From assembly GCA_002306075.1 (NCBI GenBank), contig DBRW01000060.1, positions 1 to 59,472 of the forward strand: a stretch of 59,472 nt of DNA, in the 5' to 3' direction. Of the stretch, positions 34,172 to 42,497 are shown piece by piece (the first letter of the stretch is position 1; each line of letters begins with the position of its first letter). A model generated the notes under the pieces. It was not told the DNA's origin and did not search any database. It saw only the letters and a program-made list of their open reading frames with translations. The stretch comes from Synergistaceae bacterium UBA1358 (lineage in GTDB: Bacteria; Synergistota; Synergistia; Synergistales; Synergistaceae). A program made the position numbers and the translations under genes.

Positions 34172-35482
34172 ATGATCGAACGCTATGAGACTTCTGAAAT
34201 AAAGGCGATATGGGACGACCGGAACCGCTTTCAAAAGTGGCTCGACGTGGAGCTGGCCGTCTGCAGGGCATGGAACGAAGCGGGCAAAATACCCGACGAG
34301 GATTACAAAAATATCGTTGAAAAGGCATCGTTCAGCGTTGAAAGGATCCGGGAGATCGAAGAGGTCACCCAGCATGATGTCATAGCATTCGTATCAAGCG
34401 TGGCGGAGTGTATAGGGGAGTCGGGCCGGTATGTCCACCTGGGGCTGACGAGCAGCGATGTCATAGACACTGCCTCGTCCCTCCTTCTCTCAGAAAGTAT
34501 AGACGTCGTCCTTAAATACCTGAAGGACCTTCACACTGCTCTCGGACGCAGGGCAGTCGAGTACAAGATGACCCCCTGCGCGGGGCGTACCCACGGGGTC
34601 CATGCGGAGCCGACGACCTTCGGGCTCAAGCTGCTTAACCATTATGCCGAGATAGGCAGGGACATAGAGAGGATAGCTCAGGCACAAAAGGATATCATGG
34701 TCGGCGGACTCTCCGGCGCCGTTGGCACATACGCGAACTGTCCCCCCTCCATCGAGGCGAGGACCTGTGAACTGCTCGGCCTCTCTGTCGATCCGGTCTC
34801 GACACAGGTCATCCAGAGGGACAGACATGCCCGCATCGTGACCGACATCGCGATCTGCGGCGGCTCGCTTGAAAGACTGTCGCTTGAGATCCGCCACCTG
34901 CAGAGGACCGAAGTCCTGGAAGCCCTTGAGCCGTTCAAAAAAGGTCAGAAGGGCTCGTCTGCAATGCCCCACAAGAAAAATCCCATACTGTGCGAGAGGA
35001 TATGCGGGATGGCAAGACTTCTGAGGGGTTACACGATCCCGGCGGTGGAGGATATAGCCCTCTGGCATGAGCGCGACATCAGCCACTCCTCCGTGGAGAG
35101 GGTAATGTGGCCCGACGTCTTCCACCTCATCGTCTACATGACGAAGACGATGACCAAAATAATTGACGGTCTCGCGGTAGATACCAAGAAAATGAAAGAA
35201 AACATTGAAATAACTAAAGGCCTTCTTTTTTCAGGCAGAGTGCTGGTCAAACTTGTCGAAAAGGAAGGCATAAGCAGGGAAGGTGCATACGCAATAGCAC
35301 AAAGCAATGCGATGAGGTGCTGGAACGAGAAAATACCACTGCTTGAACTCCTGAGAAATGACCCGAGGATAACCAAAATGAGTGAGAGTGAGCTGGAATC
35401 TTTATTTGATTTGGAGTATTATCTTAAGCATATAGACGAGATATTCGGCAGATTCCCGGAATTGCAGGATATCTCTTTATAA
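34172..35482 (+). CDS. purB: Adenylosuccinate lyase
   Basis: Acts twice in purine synthesis, releasing fumarate from SAICAR and from adenylosuccinate. The 436 residues are the length of the short bacterial/Bacillus form. Key motifs: TQHDVIAFV near residue 68, LGLTSSDVIDTA, GRTHGVHAEPTTFG with the general-acid His, and the lyase signature GSSAMPHKKNPI near residue 265 with the catalytic Ser loop. TAGGGGG lies before the ATG. It stands alone after DUF4416, with guaB (purine) 20 kb away. Confidence 0.96.
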   Translation: MIERYETSEIKAIWDDRNRFQKWLDVELAVCRAWNEAGKIPDEDYKNIVEKASFSVERIREIEEVTQHDVIAFVSSVAECIGESGRYVHLGLTSSDVIDTASSLLLSESIDVVLKYLKDLHTALGRRAVEYKMTPCAGRTHGVHAEPTTFGLKLLNHYAEIGRDIERIAQAQKDIMVGGLSGAVGTYANCPPSIEARTCELLGLSVDPVSTQVIQRDRHARIVTDIAICGGSLERLSLEIRHLQRTEVLEALEPFKKGQKGSSAMPHKKNPILCERICGMARLLRGYTIPAVEDIALWHERDISHSSVERVMWPDVFHLIVYMTKTMTKIIDGLAVDTKKMKENIEITKGLLFSGRVLVKLVEKEGISREGAYAIAQSNAMRCWNEKIPLLELLRNDPRITKMSESELESLFDLEYYLKHIDEIFGRFPELQDISL

Positions 35483-35514
35483 AAATAATACAAAATCATA
35501 TGGAGGATTTGCGA

Positions 35515-36525
35515 ATGGCTGCTCCGGACAGAAATATTGCTCTCGAAATGGTTCGTGCTACGGAAGCTGCGGCAATGGCCGCAGGACGGTGGATGGGACG
35601 TGGGGACAAGAACGGAGTTGACGGCGCCGCGGTAAACGCGATGCGGTTTATGCTCAACAACGTCAATATGGACGGTCGGGTAGTGATCGGAGAGGGAGAG
35701 AAGGACGAAGCGCCGATGCTCTTCAACGGTGAAAAACTCGGTACCGGATGCGATCCTCAGGTCGACATCGCGGTCGACCCTATCGACGGTACCCGTCTTA
35801 CTGCCCAGGGACTCCCGAACGCGGTCAGCGTAGTTGCGTTTGCAGAGCGCGGTACTATGTTTGACCCACAGCATATTTTCTATATGGACAAAATAGCTAC
35901 AGGTCCTTATGCGGCACATGCGATCAACATCGAGGCATCTCCCTCGGACAACATAAGGGCGGTAGCAAGGGCGCTCAGAAAATCGGTCGAAGACGTCACA
36001 GTCATCGTTCTTGACAGACCGAGACATGAGGAGCTAATCAAAGAGATCCGTTCGATGCACGCGAGGATCAGGCTCATCCCGGACGGAGACGTCGCAGGGG
36101 CACTTTCCACCTGCAAACCGAACTCCGGTATCGACCTCCTCATGGGTATCGGCGGTTCCCCCGAAGCGGTAATAACGGCATGCGCAGTCAAGTGCGTCGG
36201 AGGCAACATGCAGTGCAAGCTCTGGCCGCGCAACGACGAGGAGAGGGAGAAGTGCAAGGAAAAGGGTATGGATGTGAACAAAGTCCTCCACCTCAATGAC
36301 CTCGTCGCATGCGAGAACGTGTTCTTTGCAGCTACGGGCGTCACCGACGGCGACTGGCTCAAGGGCGTGCGCTATGAAGGAAACGTTGTCCACACATCAT
36401 CGCTCGTCATGAGGGCGAAGAGCGGTACGATACGCTACATCGACGCGATACACAACATCCAGAAGCTTGACGAGATAAGCGGCATAAAATACGGCGCACA
36501 GTCGAACGGAGTATCTTTCCTCTAA
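35515..36525 (+). CDS. glpX: Class II fructose-1,6-bisphosphatase
   Basis: Gluconeogenic phosphatase releasing phosphate from fructose 1,6-bisphosphate. The 336 residues include MGRGDKNGVDGAAVNAM near residue 27, RVVIGEGEKDEAPML, DPQVDIAVDPIDGTRLTAQG (Li-sensitive metal site), LIPDGDVAGAL and LLMGIGGSPEAVITACA. The ATG at 35515 follows GGAGG, so the product begins MAAPDRNIALEM. A strong terminator follows, ending the transcript. No glp genes are nearby, so the role is central carbon metabolism. Confidence 0.95.
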   Translation: MAAPDRNIALEMVRATEAAAMAAGRWMGRGDKNGVDGAAVNAMRFMLNNVNMDGRVVIGEGEKDEAPMLFNGEKLGTGCDPQVDIAVDPIDGTRLTAQGLPNAVSVVAFAERGTMFDPQHIFYMDKIATGPYAAHAINIEASPSDNIRAVARALRKSVEDVTVIVLDRPRHEELIKEIRSMHARIRLIPDGDVAGALSTCKPNSGIDLLMGIGGSPEAVITACAVKCVGGNMQCKLWPRNDEEREKCKEKGMDVNKVLHLNDLVACENVFFAATGVTDGDWLKGVRYEGNVVHTSSLVMRAKSGTIRYIDAIHNIQKLDEISGIKYGAQSNGVSFL

Positions 36526-36558
36526 GTCACGGAACTCCGCTGAGAAGTTCAACATTCA

Positions 36559-36597
36559 GGCAGCCCTTCATTCCGGGGCTGCCCCTTTTTTTATTTT
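36559..36597 (+). terminator. Intrinsic terminator after glpX
   Basis: GGCAGCCC (36559-36566) pairs with GGGCTGCC (36576-36583), followed by CC, a T7 run and further Ts. Confidence 0.93.
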
Positions 36598-36811
36598 GAT
36601 CCGGACTTTCCCTGGAAAGATAGAATATTATATCCGTTATTAACACTCCTTTCATTCGTTAATTAATTCGCTCCTCTCAAATAAAGAGGAATGATTAAAT
36701 TATATATGTGAATAGTAACTTTATGTTAATATTCTGCGAATAAACAGTTATTTAAATTGTGTAAATATTTAAATATTTCAACTTGACATCCAATAGCTTA
36801 GTAGTTTATCT
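36598..36811 (+). promoter_or_regulatory. AT-rich promoter region of the NADH/AOR cluster
   Basis: The 330 bp between glpX and the NuoE-like gene hold no gene. After the terminator the base composition drops sharply to AT. TTGACA (36783-36788) and TTATCT (36806-36811) with a 17-bp spacer form a good promoter. Just upstream, AAATATTTAAATATTT (36763-36778) is a perfect 16-bp palindrome preceded by TTGTG, placed where an activator or a redox repressor such as Rex could bind (inference). A small hairpin, TCCTCT/AGAGGA, lies at 36672-36690. Confidence 0.6.
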
Positions 36812-36855
36812 TGATAGCAGCACATCCTTATAAGAATATGCGAGGGGGCGGTCTT

Positions 36856-37317
36856 TTGGGGGAGATCGATCGAATCGCTGAGATCATGCATTCCTATAAG
36901 CAGGATCCCAGGTATTTGCTTGCACTTCTTCTCGATATCCAGGAATCGGAAAACCACATATCGACCGAGGCAATGCGTGCAGTTGCCAGGTATCTGGGCG
37001 TGTCGGAAAGCCGCGTTTACGCTGTTGCGACCTTCTATCGGACCCTGAGCCTGAAGAAAAAGGGCAGGAAGATCATACGAGTCTGTATGGGCACCGCATG
37101 TCACCTGCGCGGTTCTGCCGCAGTGCTCCATGAATTGGAGAAAGGGCTTGGGATAAAGGTGGGAGAGGCGACCGAAGACGGGAAATACACGCTTGAGACG
37201 GTAAACTGCGTCGGTGCATGTGCACTGGCTCCGGTGGTCACCTGCGGCGACGACTCTTTTGGCAGGATGGACCCAGCCAAAGCCGCAGAACTTATCACAA
37301 GGGGGGCCTTTGAATGA
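36856..37317 (+). CDS. NuoE-like [2Fe-2S] subunit of NAD-dependent oxidoreductase
   Basis: A 153-residue thioredoxin-like [2Fe-2S] protein, homologous to NuoE, HydC/HndA and the matching subunit of bifurcating enzymes. The N-terminal helices (DPRYLLALLLDIQESENHIS, ESRVYAVATFYRTLS) are followed by the cluster ligands CMGTAC (C-x4-C) and CVGAC (C-x3-C). TTG 36856 is preferred because GAGGGGG lies eight bases upstream; ATG 36838 is an alternative. It overlaps the NuoF-like gene as ATGA. In this context it would pass electrons between FMN and the Fe-S chain of an NAD-linked complex. Confidence 0.9.
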   Translation: MGEIDRIAEIMHSYKQDPRYLLALLLDIQESENHISTEAMRAVARYLGVSESRVYAVATFYRTLSLKKKGRKIIRVCMGTACHLRGSAAVLHELEKGLGIKVGEATEDGKYTLETVNCVGACALAPVVTCGDDSFGRMDPAKAAELITRGAFE

Positions 37318-39239
37318 AATTCGAGACCCTATCCGAACTGAGATCCCACATAGAACAATTATCTGAGAAAAAGAAACCGGGCAAAGAGATATGGGTATGC
37401 GGCGGCCCCGGATGCGTCGCCAGCGGCAGCGTCGCTGTCGCGGAGGAGTTCAGAAAGCTCATAGAAAAGAGAGCTTCCGGGAGCTCCGGCTCCTTCTGGA
37501 AGGACCTTACCGTGCTGATCCGCCATGAAGACGGCCATCCGAAGATCAGAACAGGCCTGACGGGCTGCATGGGTCCGTGCGAGAACGGCCCGATAGTACA
37601 TGTCGAACCCGAAGGCTGGTACTACAGGAAGGTCACACCGGAGGACACCGCGGGCATCCTGGATTCTCTGCTCGAAGGGCGTCCGTACAAGGCAAAGTCG
37701 ATGTACGGCAGTGACGGCAAACCATCCGAAGATCCTAGGGCCGAGAGCATCCCGTTCCTTTCGGGACAGAAAAAAATGGTCCTTGGAAACATGAGCAGCA
37801 TGTCTCCCCTGGACCTCGGGGACTATCTTGAGCACGGCGGTTACTCGGCCCTGCTGAAGGCACTTGAAACTATGACGCCCGAAGAGGTCTGCGCCGAGAT
37901 CAGGGAATCAGGCCTGAGGGGCAGGGGCGGAGGAGGTTTCCCGACAGGGGTGAAATGGGAATCTTGCCGCAAATCGCCGTCGGATAAGCGCTATGTCCTT
38001 GTGAACGGAGACGAGGGAGACCCGGGCGCATTTATGGACAGGGCGCTCATGGAAGGCGATCCGTTCTCCGTACTTGAGGGACTGACGATAGGAGCGTACG
38101 CCATCGGTGCAAGCGAAGGCATCATCTATGTGAGGCACGAATATCCGCTTGCGGTCAGGAGGCTTTCAAACGCGATAGCCATACTCGTAGAGTCCGGCCT
38201 TCTGGGGGAGAACATACTCGGGACCGGGTTCAGCTTCCATGTCGAGATCTGCAAGGGAGGAGGAGCCTTTGTATGCGGCGAATCCACCGCGCTCATGACC
38301 TCGATCGAGGGAAAGCCGGGAGTCCCGAGGGTAAAGTACATAAGGTCAACGGAAAAGGGGCTATGGGAGTCTCCGACTGTTCTGAACAACGTTGAGACCT
38401 GGGCGAACGTACCTCTCATCATCAACATGGGAGCCTCTGCCTTCAAGGAGACGGGTTCGCCCAACAACTCCGGGACAAAGGTCTTCGCTCTGGTCGGCAA
38501 AGTCAAGAACACCGGGCTTGTCGAAGTGCCGATGGGGACCACTCTTAGAGAGATAATTTACGGCATCGGAGGCGGGGTGGCGAAGGACCGCCCCTTCAAG
38601 GCGGTACAGACGGGAGGCCCGTCCGGCGGATGCCTTCCCGGGTTCATGCTGGATACCCCCGTTGACTTTGACAGCCTCGACAAAGCCGGCTCGATGATGG
38701 GTTCCGGCGGCATGATAGTAATGGATGACAGGACCTGCATGGTGGATATAGCGCGCTATTTCATCGATTTCCTTATGGAGGAATCATGCGGGAAGTGCGT
38801 CCCCTGCAGGGAAGGGCTCAAGAAGATGCAGATGCTGCTGCACGACCTTACCGGAGGCAGGGGGCAGGAAGGTGACACAGAGAGGCTCAAAGAGCTTGCA
38901 GAGGGCATCGCGGATACGGCCCTTTGCGCATTGGGGCAGTCTTCGGCCAACCCAGTCCTCTCCACGATAAGGTATTTCTATGAAGAATACATCGAACACG
39001 AGAGGGATCATTTCTGCAGGGCCGGAGTCTGCAAAGGAATGTTCCATGTAAAGATCAACGAAGAAAAGTGCAGGGTCTGCGGTCAATGCGCAAAGAACTG
39101 TCCGACCCGGACCATCAAACTCGCGGAGAGCGGGAAGTACCGCATCGAACAGGCCGGCTGCATAAAATGCGGCGCCTGCATAGATATCTGTCCCTTCTCA
39201 TCCGTTGGAACGGTTAACGAGGTGAGCGAAGATGATTGA
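37314..39239 (+). CDS. NuoF-like flavoprotein with extra Fe-S domains (HydB/BfuB type)
   Basis: NAD(H)- and FMN-binding subunit of 641 residues. Residues 20-105 are a thioredoxin-like [2Fe-2S] domain (VCGGPGCVAS, CMGPCENG). The NuoF core follows: RGRGGGGFPTGVKW near residue 203 and NGDEGDPGAFMDR for NADH and FMN, then SLBB domain, and the N3-type [4Fe-4S] site ESCGKCVPCREG with a later Cys in ALCALG. The C-terminus adds a two-cluster ferredoxin domain (CRVCGQCAKNCP, CIKCGACIDICP). This is the layout of HydB of bifurcating hydrogenases and of Bfu-type enzymes, not of complex I NuoF. It overlaps both neighbours. Confidence 0.93.
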   Translation: MKFETLSELRSHIEQLSEKKKPGKEIWVCGGPGCVASGSVAVAEEFRKLIEKRASGSSGSFWKDLTVLIRHEDGHPKIRTGLTGCMGPCENGPIVHVEPEGWYYRKVTPEDTAGILDSLLEGRPYKAKSMYGSDGKPSEDPRAESIPFLSGQKKMVLGNMSSMSPLDLGDYLEHGGYSALLKALETMTPEEVCAEIRESGLRGRGGGGFPTGVKWESCRKSPSDKRYVLVNGDEGDPGAFMDRALMEGDPFSVLEGLTIGAYAIGASEGIIYVRHEYPLAVRRLSNAIAILVESGLLGENILGTGFSFHVEICKGGGAFVCGESTALMTSIEGKPGVPRVKYIRSTEKGLWESPTVLNNVETWANVPLIINMGASAFKETGSPNNSGTKVFALVGKVKNTGLVEVPMGTTLREIIYGIGGGVAKDRPFKAVQTGGPSGGCLPGFMLDTPVDFDSLDKAGSMMGSGGMIVMDDRTCMVDIARYFIDFLMEESCGKCVPCREGLKKMQMLLHDLTGGRGQEGDTERLKELAEGIADTALCALGQSSANPVLSTIRYFYEEYIEHERDHFCRAGVCKGMFHVKINEEKCRVCGQCAKNCPTRTIKLAESGKYRIEQAGCIKCGACIDICPFSSVGTVNEVSEDD

Positions 39240-39972
39240 GATAACGATCAACGGCACACCGATAGAGGTCGAAAAAGGTACTGTCCTGCTGCATGCCGCG
39301 AAGGAAAACGGGGTAGAGATACCGACCCTCTGCAACCACGAGGGGCTGAACCGCGAAGGTAACTGCAGGCTCTGTTCCGTGGAGATAACTGAGAACGGCA
39401 GAAGCAAGATCGTTGCCTCCTGCATGTTCCCCGTGACCAGGAGCATATCTGTGGAGACAGACAACGAACGGGTGAAGAGGGCGAGGAGGACGGTCCTTCA
39501 GCTCCTCATCAACAGAAATCCGAAATCCCCGGTCATCCAGCAGCTCTGTTCCGAGTACGGCGTAAAACGTGAAGAGCGGTTCGCGCTGGAGCCCGACCTC
39601 TGCATTAGGTGCGGCAGATGCGTAAGGGCATGCGAAACGAACGGGACGAAGGCAATCGAGCTTGTCGGAAGGGGCTTTGACAGGCACGTCGCGACGCCGT
39701 ATGAGACGGAGTCGGATGCCTGCATAGGCTGTCTCTCCTGTGCGACGGTATGTCCCACGGGAAAGATAACCTATGATGAATCTCCCGGAAAGAGAAAGAT
39801 CTGGCATAAAGAATTTGATGTCCTTAAGTGCGCGAGGTGCGGCATATACTTTGCCACGAAAGAGATGCTCGACTGGGCGGGAAGGCCGGAAAATGACCGC
39901 GCTTACTGCGACCACTGCCAGAAATACATCGAAAGCGTAAAGTTTTTGACGGAACACGAACAAAATAAATGA
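39232..39972 (+). CDS. NuoG-like Fe-S subunit without catalytic domain
   Basis: A 246-residue electron-transfer subunit. Residues 1-78 are a plant-type [2Fe-2S] ferredoxin domain (CNHEGLNREGNCRLC and a later Cys in ASCMFPV). The His/Cys-ligated cluster that normally follows in NuoG and HydA is missing: the segment NPKSPVIQQLCSEYG keeps one Cys. Then come two [4Fe-4S] motifs (CIRCGRCVRACE, CIGCLSCATVCP). The last 50 residues carry CARC and CDHC, possibly a zinc or Fe-S knuckle. No H-cluster or molybdopterin domain is present, so the catalytic subunit must be separate; the AOR downstream is the obvious candidate. It overlaps the NuoF-like gene by eight bases. Confidence 0.88.
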   Translation: MIEITINGTPIEVEKGTVLLHAAKENGVEIPTLCNHEGLNREGNCRLCSVEITENGRSKIVASCMFPVTRSISVETDNERVKRARRTVLQLLINRNPKSPVIQQLCSEYGVKREERFALEPDLCIRCGRCVRACETNGTKAIELVGRGFDRHVATPYETESDACIGCLSCATVCPTGKITYDESPGKRKIWHKEFDVLKCARCGIYFATKEMLDWAGRPENDRAYCDHCQKYIESVKFLTEHEQNK

Positions 39973-39991
39973 AAGCATCAACTATATCTGT

Positions 39992-40075
39992 CCTTCGACC
40001 CGCAGCATCTCATGAAGAATCTGCGGGCATTGGGCAGCGGGAGCGATCCCGCCGCCTGCCGATCTGCAAAGAAGG
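39992..40075 (+). promoter_or_regulatory. Candidate Moco/Tuco (molybdenum or tungsten cofactor) riboswitch aptamer
   Basis: The leader between the NuoG-like gene and the ferredoxin-AOR genes folds into three helices. P1 is CCUUC (39992-39996) with GAAGG (40071-40075). P2 is CCCGCAG (39999-40005) with CUGCGGG (40021-40027). P3 is GGCAG-CGGGA-GCGA-UCCCG-(CCGC)-CUGCC (40033-40060), capped by a GNRA tetraloop. After P3 comes GAUCUGCAAAGAAGG, close to the conserved UAUCUGGAAAGG of the E. coli moaA Moco RNA. The layout P1-P2-P3 with a GNRA-capped P3 and this 3' junction is that of the Moco RNA motif. The gene controlled codes for an enzyme that needs this cofactor. Comparison is from memory, not from a covariance search. 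Confidence 0.55.
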
Positions 40076-40104
40076 GGGCCCCTGCGGGTCTCCTTTTGTG
40101 TTTT
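40072..40104 (+). terminator. Terminator of the riboswitch leader, with alternative pairing
   Basis: AAGGGGGCCC (40072-40081) pairs with GGGTCTCCTT (40086-40095) around CTGC, followed by a T-rich tail (TTGTGTTTT). GACCCGCAG (39997-40005), the 5' strand of P2 in the aptamer, is perfectly complementary to CTGCGGGTC (40082-40090) in the terminator loop and 3' arm. The two structures exclude each other, so this is an expression platform. Confidence 0.8.
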
Positions 40105-40154
40105 ACACTACCCGGTCAAATACGGGAATCCAAAAGTACAGGGAGGAATGCGGC

Positions 40155-40631
40155 ATGGAAAAGATACTGATAACTTCGCCGGAGAAATGCATCGGCTGCG
40201 GGACCTGTGAGCTCGCATGTTCACTGGCCCACAACGGGGAGTGCAGGCCGGCGATAGCCAGAGTCAACGTATTCAGGTTCGCCAAGGGCAAAAACGTCCC
40301 GATGATGTGCTTCCAGTGCGAAGAAGCGGCATGCATGGCTGTCTGCAAGACAAAGGCCCTTGTGCGTGACGAGAAGACGGGCGTCGTGAACGTGGACGCG
40401 GATAAGTGCATCGGCTGCAGGATGTGCGTGATGGCCTGTCCCTTCGGAAACATCGCGTTCGACAGGGTCGCAAAGGTCGCTATCAAATGCAATCACTGTG
40501 ACGGAGAACCCATGTGCGCTGAATTCTGCCCGACCGCTGCTATCGAGTATGTACCTGCGGATACCGCGACTCTCAACAGGAAAAAAGAGTTTTCGGCCAA
40601 AATGAAACAGGCTCTTGAGGAGGTGAAGTAA
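40155..40631 (+). CDS. Polyferredoxin with four [4Fe-4S] sites (AOR partner subunit)
   Basis: A 158-residue HycB/CooF-like electron-transfer protein. Four cysteine groups are seen in order: CIGCGTCELAC, CFQCEEAACMAVC, CIGCRMCVMACP and CNHCDGEPMCAEFCP, enough for four [4Fe-4S] clusters. ATG 40155 has AGGGAGGA eight bases upstream. The stop is one base before the aldehyde oxidoreductase start, so the two are made together and probably form a tight dimer, as in AorAB or WOR small-large subunit pairs. It would wire the tungsten site to the NADH module encoded just upstream or to free ferredoxin. Confidence 0.92.
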   Translation: MEKILITSPEKCIGCGTCELACSLAHNGECRPAIARVNVFRFAKGKNVPMMCFQCEEAACMAVCKTKALVRDEKTGVVNVDADKCIGCRMCVMACPFGNIAFDRVAKVAIKCNHCDGEPMCAEFCPTAAIEYVPADTATLNRKKEFSAKMKQALEEVK

Positions 40632-40632
40632 T

Positions 40633-42447
40633 ATGGCAGGCTGGACAGAGACTATTCTGAGGGTGAACCTGACTGAAGGAACGGTCAAAAAGGAAGCCCT
40701 CGATATGGAAGCGGCAAAGAAATATCTCGGCTGCAGAGGCCTTGGCGTATATTACTATATGAAAGAGGTCAAACCTGGGGTCGATCCTTTCGGACCCGAA
40801 AACAACCTCATCTTCGCGACCGGCGTCCTGACCGGAACGATGGGATCCAGCACGGGCAGATACGAGGTCGTGACCAGATCGCCGCTCAACGGAGTGCTTG
40901 CGGGATCGAACTCCGGCGGATACTGGGGACCCGAACTTAAATATGCCGGCTATGACATGATCATCTTCGAGGGGCAGTCGCCGAGACCCGTCTACCTGAA
41001 CATATACAACGGGACTGCCGAGCTTTGCGACGCATCGGACCTCTGGGGCAAAAATGTCCCCGATACGACCGCCGCTCTTCTCGCGAAACACGACCCCGAC
41101 GCCAAAGTCGCATGCATCGGTCCGGCAGGGGAGAACAGAGTCCTCTTTGCCAATATAATGAACGATGACCACAGGGCGGCGGGCCGCAGCGGTGTGGGCG
41201 CAGTCATGGGATCCAAGAACCTCAAGGCTGTCGTTGTCAGAGGCACCAAAGGCGTCAAGATAGGAGACAAGGATAAGTTCCTCGCCGCAGTCAGAGAGAG
41301 CAGGAGACTCCTCAAAGAAAACGCGGTCACGAGCGGCGGACTTCCCGCATTCGGAACGAACGTCCTCGTAAACATCCTCAACTCGGTGGGTTCGCTCCCG
41401 ACAAGGAACTTCAACGAGTCCCACTTCGAAACGGCTGACAAGGTCGGCGGCGAATCGCTCGCAGCGACCAGGATGTATAAGAACAAGGCCTGCGCGTTCT
41501 GCTCCGTCGGATGCGGACGCGTTGCGTGGAGCGAGGGTAAATACGCCGGCGAAGGCGAAGGACCGGAGTACGAATCAGTATGGTCGTTCGGCCCGGACTG
41601 CGGCATCGATGACATTGACGCCGTCAACAAAGCCAACTTCCTCTGCAACGAGCTCGGCATCGATACCATAACGATGGGAAGCACGATCGCAGCGGCAATG
41701 GACCTCTACGAGATGGGGGCCGTAAGCAGGGAAGAGGCCGGCCATGAGCTCAAGTTCGGGAATGCCGACGCGCTCGTTGACCTGGTCGAGGCGACCGCTT
41801 ACAGAAGAGGGTTCGGTAACGAGCTGGCTGAGGGTTCCTTCAGGCTCGGGACGAAATACGGACATCCGGAAGTTTCGATGACGGTAAAGAAACAGGAGAT
41901 GCCGGCATACGACCCGCGCGGCATACAGGGCATCGGACTCAACTACGCCACCTCGAACAGGGGCGGCTGCCACGTCCGCGGATACACGATATCCCCCGAG
42001 ATCCTCGGCCTTCCGGAAAAACTCGACCAGCAGTCGATCGTTGAGAAACCTGCATGGGTAAAGGGCTTCCAGGACCTTACCGCGGCGGTAGACTCTGCCG
42101 GTATGTGCCTCTTCACTACGTTCGCCCTCGGCGCGCCTGCGATAGCAAATGAGATAACGGGCGCTTCCGGCACAGAGTACACGGGCGATGACGTTGCGAC
42201 GGCCGGAGAGCGGATATATAATCTCGAAAGGCTCTACAACCTCAAGGTCGGGTTCACAAAGGCCGACGACACACTTCCGCAGAGGATGTACAACGACCCG
42301 ATATCCTCAGGCCCGATGAAGGGCAACGTCAGCAGGGTCCCCGAGATGCTCCCGCACTACTATGAGGCAAGGGGATGGGATGAGAACGGAGTCCCGACAC
42401 CAGAGAAACTTGAGGCACTCGGACTGCAGGAGTTCATGGCCGACTGA
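40633..42447 (+). CDS. aor: Aldehyde:ferredoxin oxidoreductase, tungsten-pterin enzyme
   Basis: Oxidises aldehydes to acids using a tungsten bis-pyranopterin. The 604 residues match Pyrococcus AOR (605) almost position for position: [4Fe-4S] ligands Cys287, Cys290, Cys294 (CAFCSVGC) and Cys492, active-site region PEYES at 311 and His447 in GCHVRG. The N-terminal AOR domain starts LRVNLTEGTVKKE and includes GRYEVVTRSPLNG and the pterin-binding GRSGVGAVMGSKNLKAV. It lies directly behind the ferredoxin gene with GGAGGTGAAG as ribosome site and is followed by a MoaD-like gene. Substrate range cannot be read from sequence. With the NADH subunits it may couple aldehyde oxidation to both NAD and ferredoxin. 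Confidence 0.95.
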   Translation: MAGWTETILRVNLTEGTVKKEALDMEAAKKYLGCRGLGVYYYMKEVKPGVDPFGPENNLIFATGVLTGTMGSSTGRYEVVTRSPLNGVLAGSNSGGYWGPELKYAGYDMIIFEGQSPRPVYLNIYNGTAELCDASDLWGKNVPDTTAALLAKHDPDAKVACIGPAGENRVLFANIMNDDHRAAGRSGVGAVMGSKNLKAVVVRGTKGVKIGDKDKFLAAVRESRRLLKENAVTSGGLPAFGTNVLVNILNSVGSLPTRNFNESHFETADKVGGESLAATRMYKNKACAFCSVGCGRVAWSEGKYAGEGEGPEYESVWSFGPDCGIDDIDAVNKANFLCNELGIDTITMGSTIAAAMDLYEMGAVSREEAGHELKFGNADALVDLVEATAYRRGFGNELAEGSFRLGTKYGHPEVSMTVKKQEMPAYDPRGIQGIGLNYATSNRGGCHVRGYTISPEILGLPEKLDQQSIVEKPAWVKGFQDLTAAVDSAGMCLFTTFALGAPAIANEITGASGTEYTGDDVATAGERIYNLERLYNLKVGFTKADDTLPQRMYNDPISSGPMKGNVSRVPEMLPHYYEARGWDENGVPTPEKLEALGLQEFMAD

Positions 42448-42497
42448 GCTTCTTAAGTTCCGGTCAGATAAATACAGATATTCCGAAGGTGACGAGG

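Noticed and set aside
36526..36855. Mobile element scar in the AT-rich gap
   Set aside because: No inverted terminal repeats, target duplication or transposase fragment; the base composition is explained by promoter and operator sequence.
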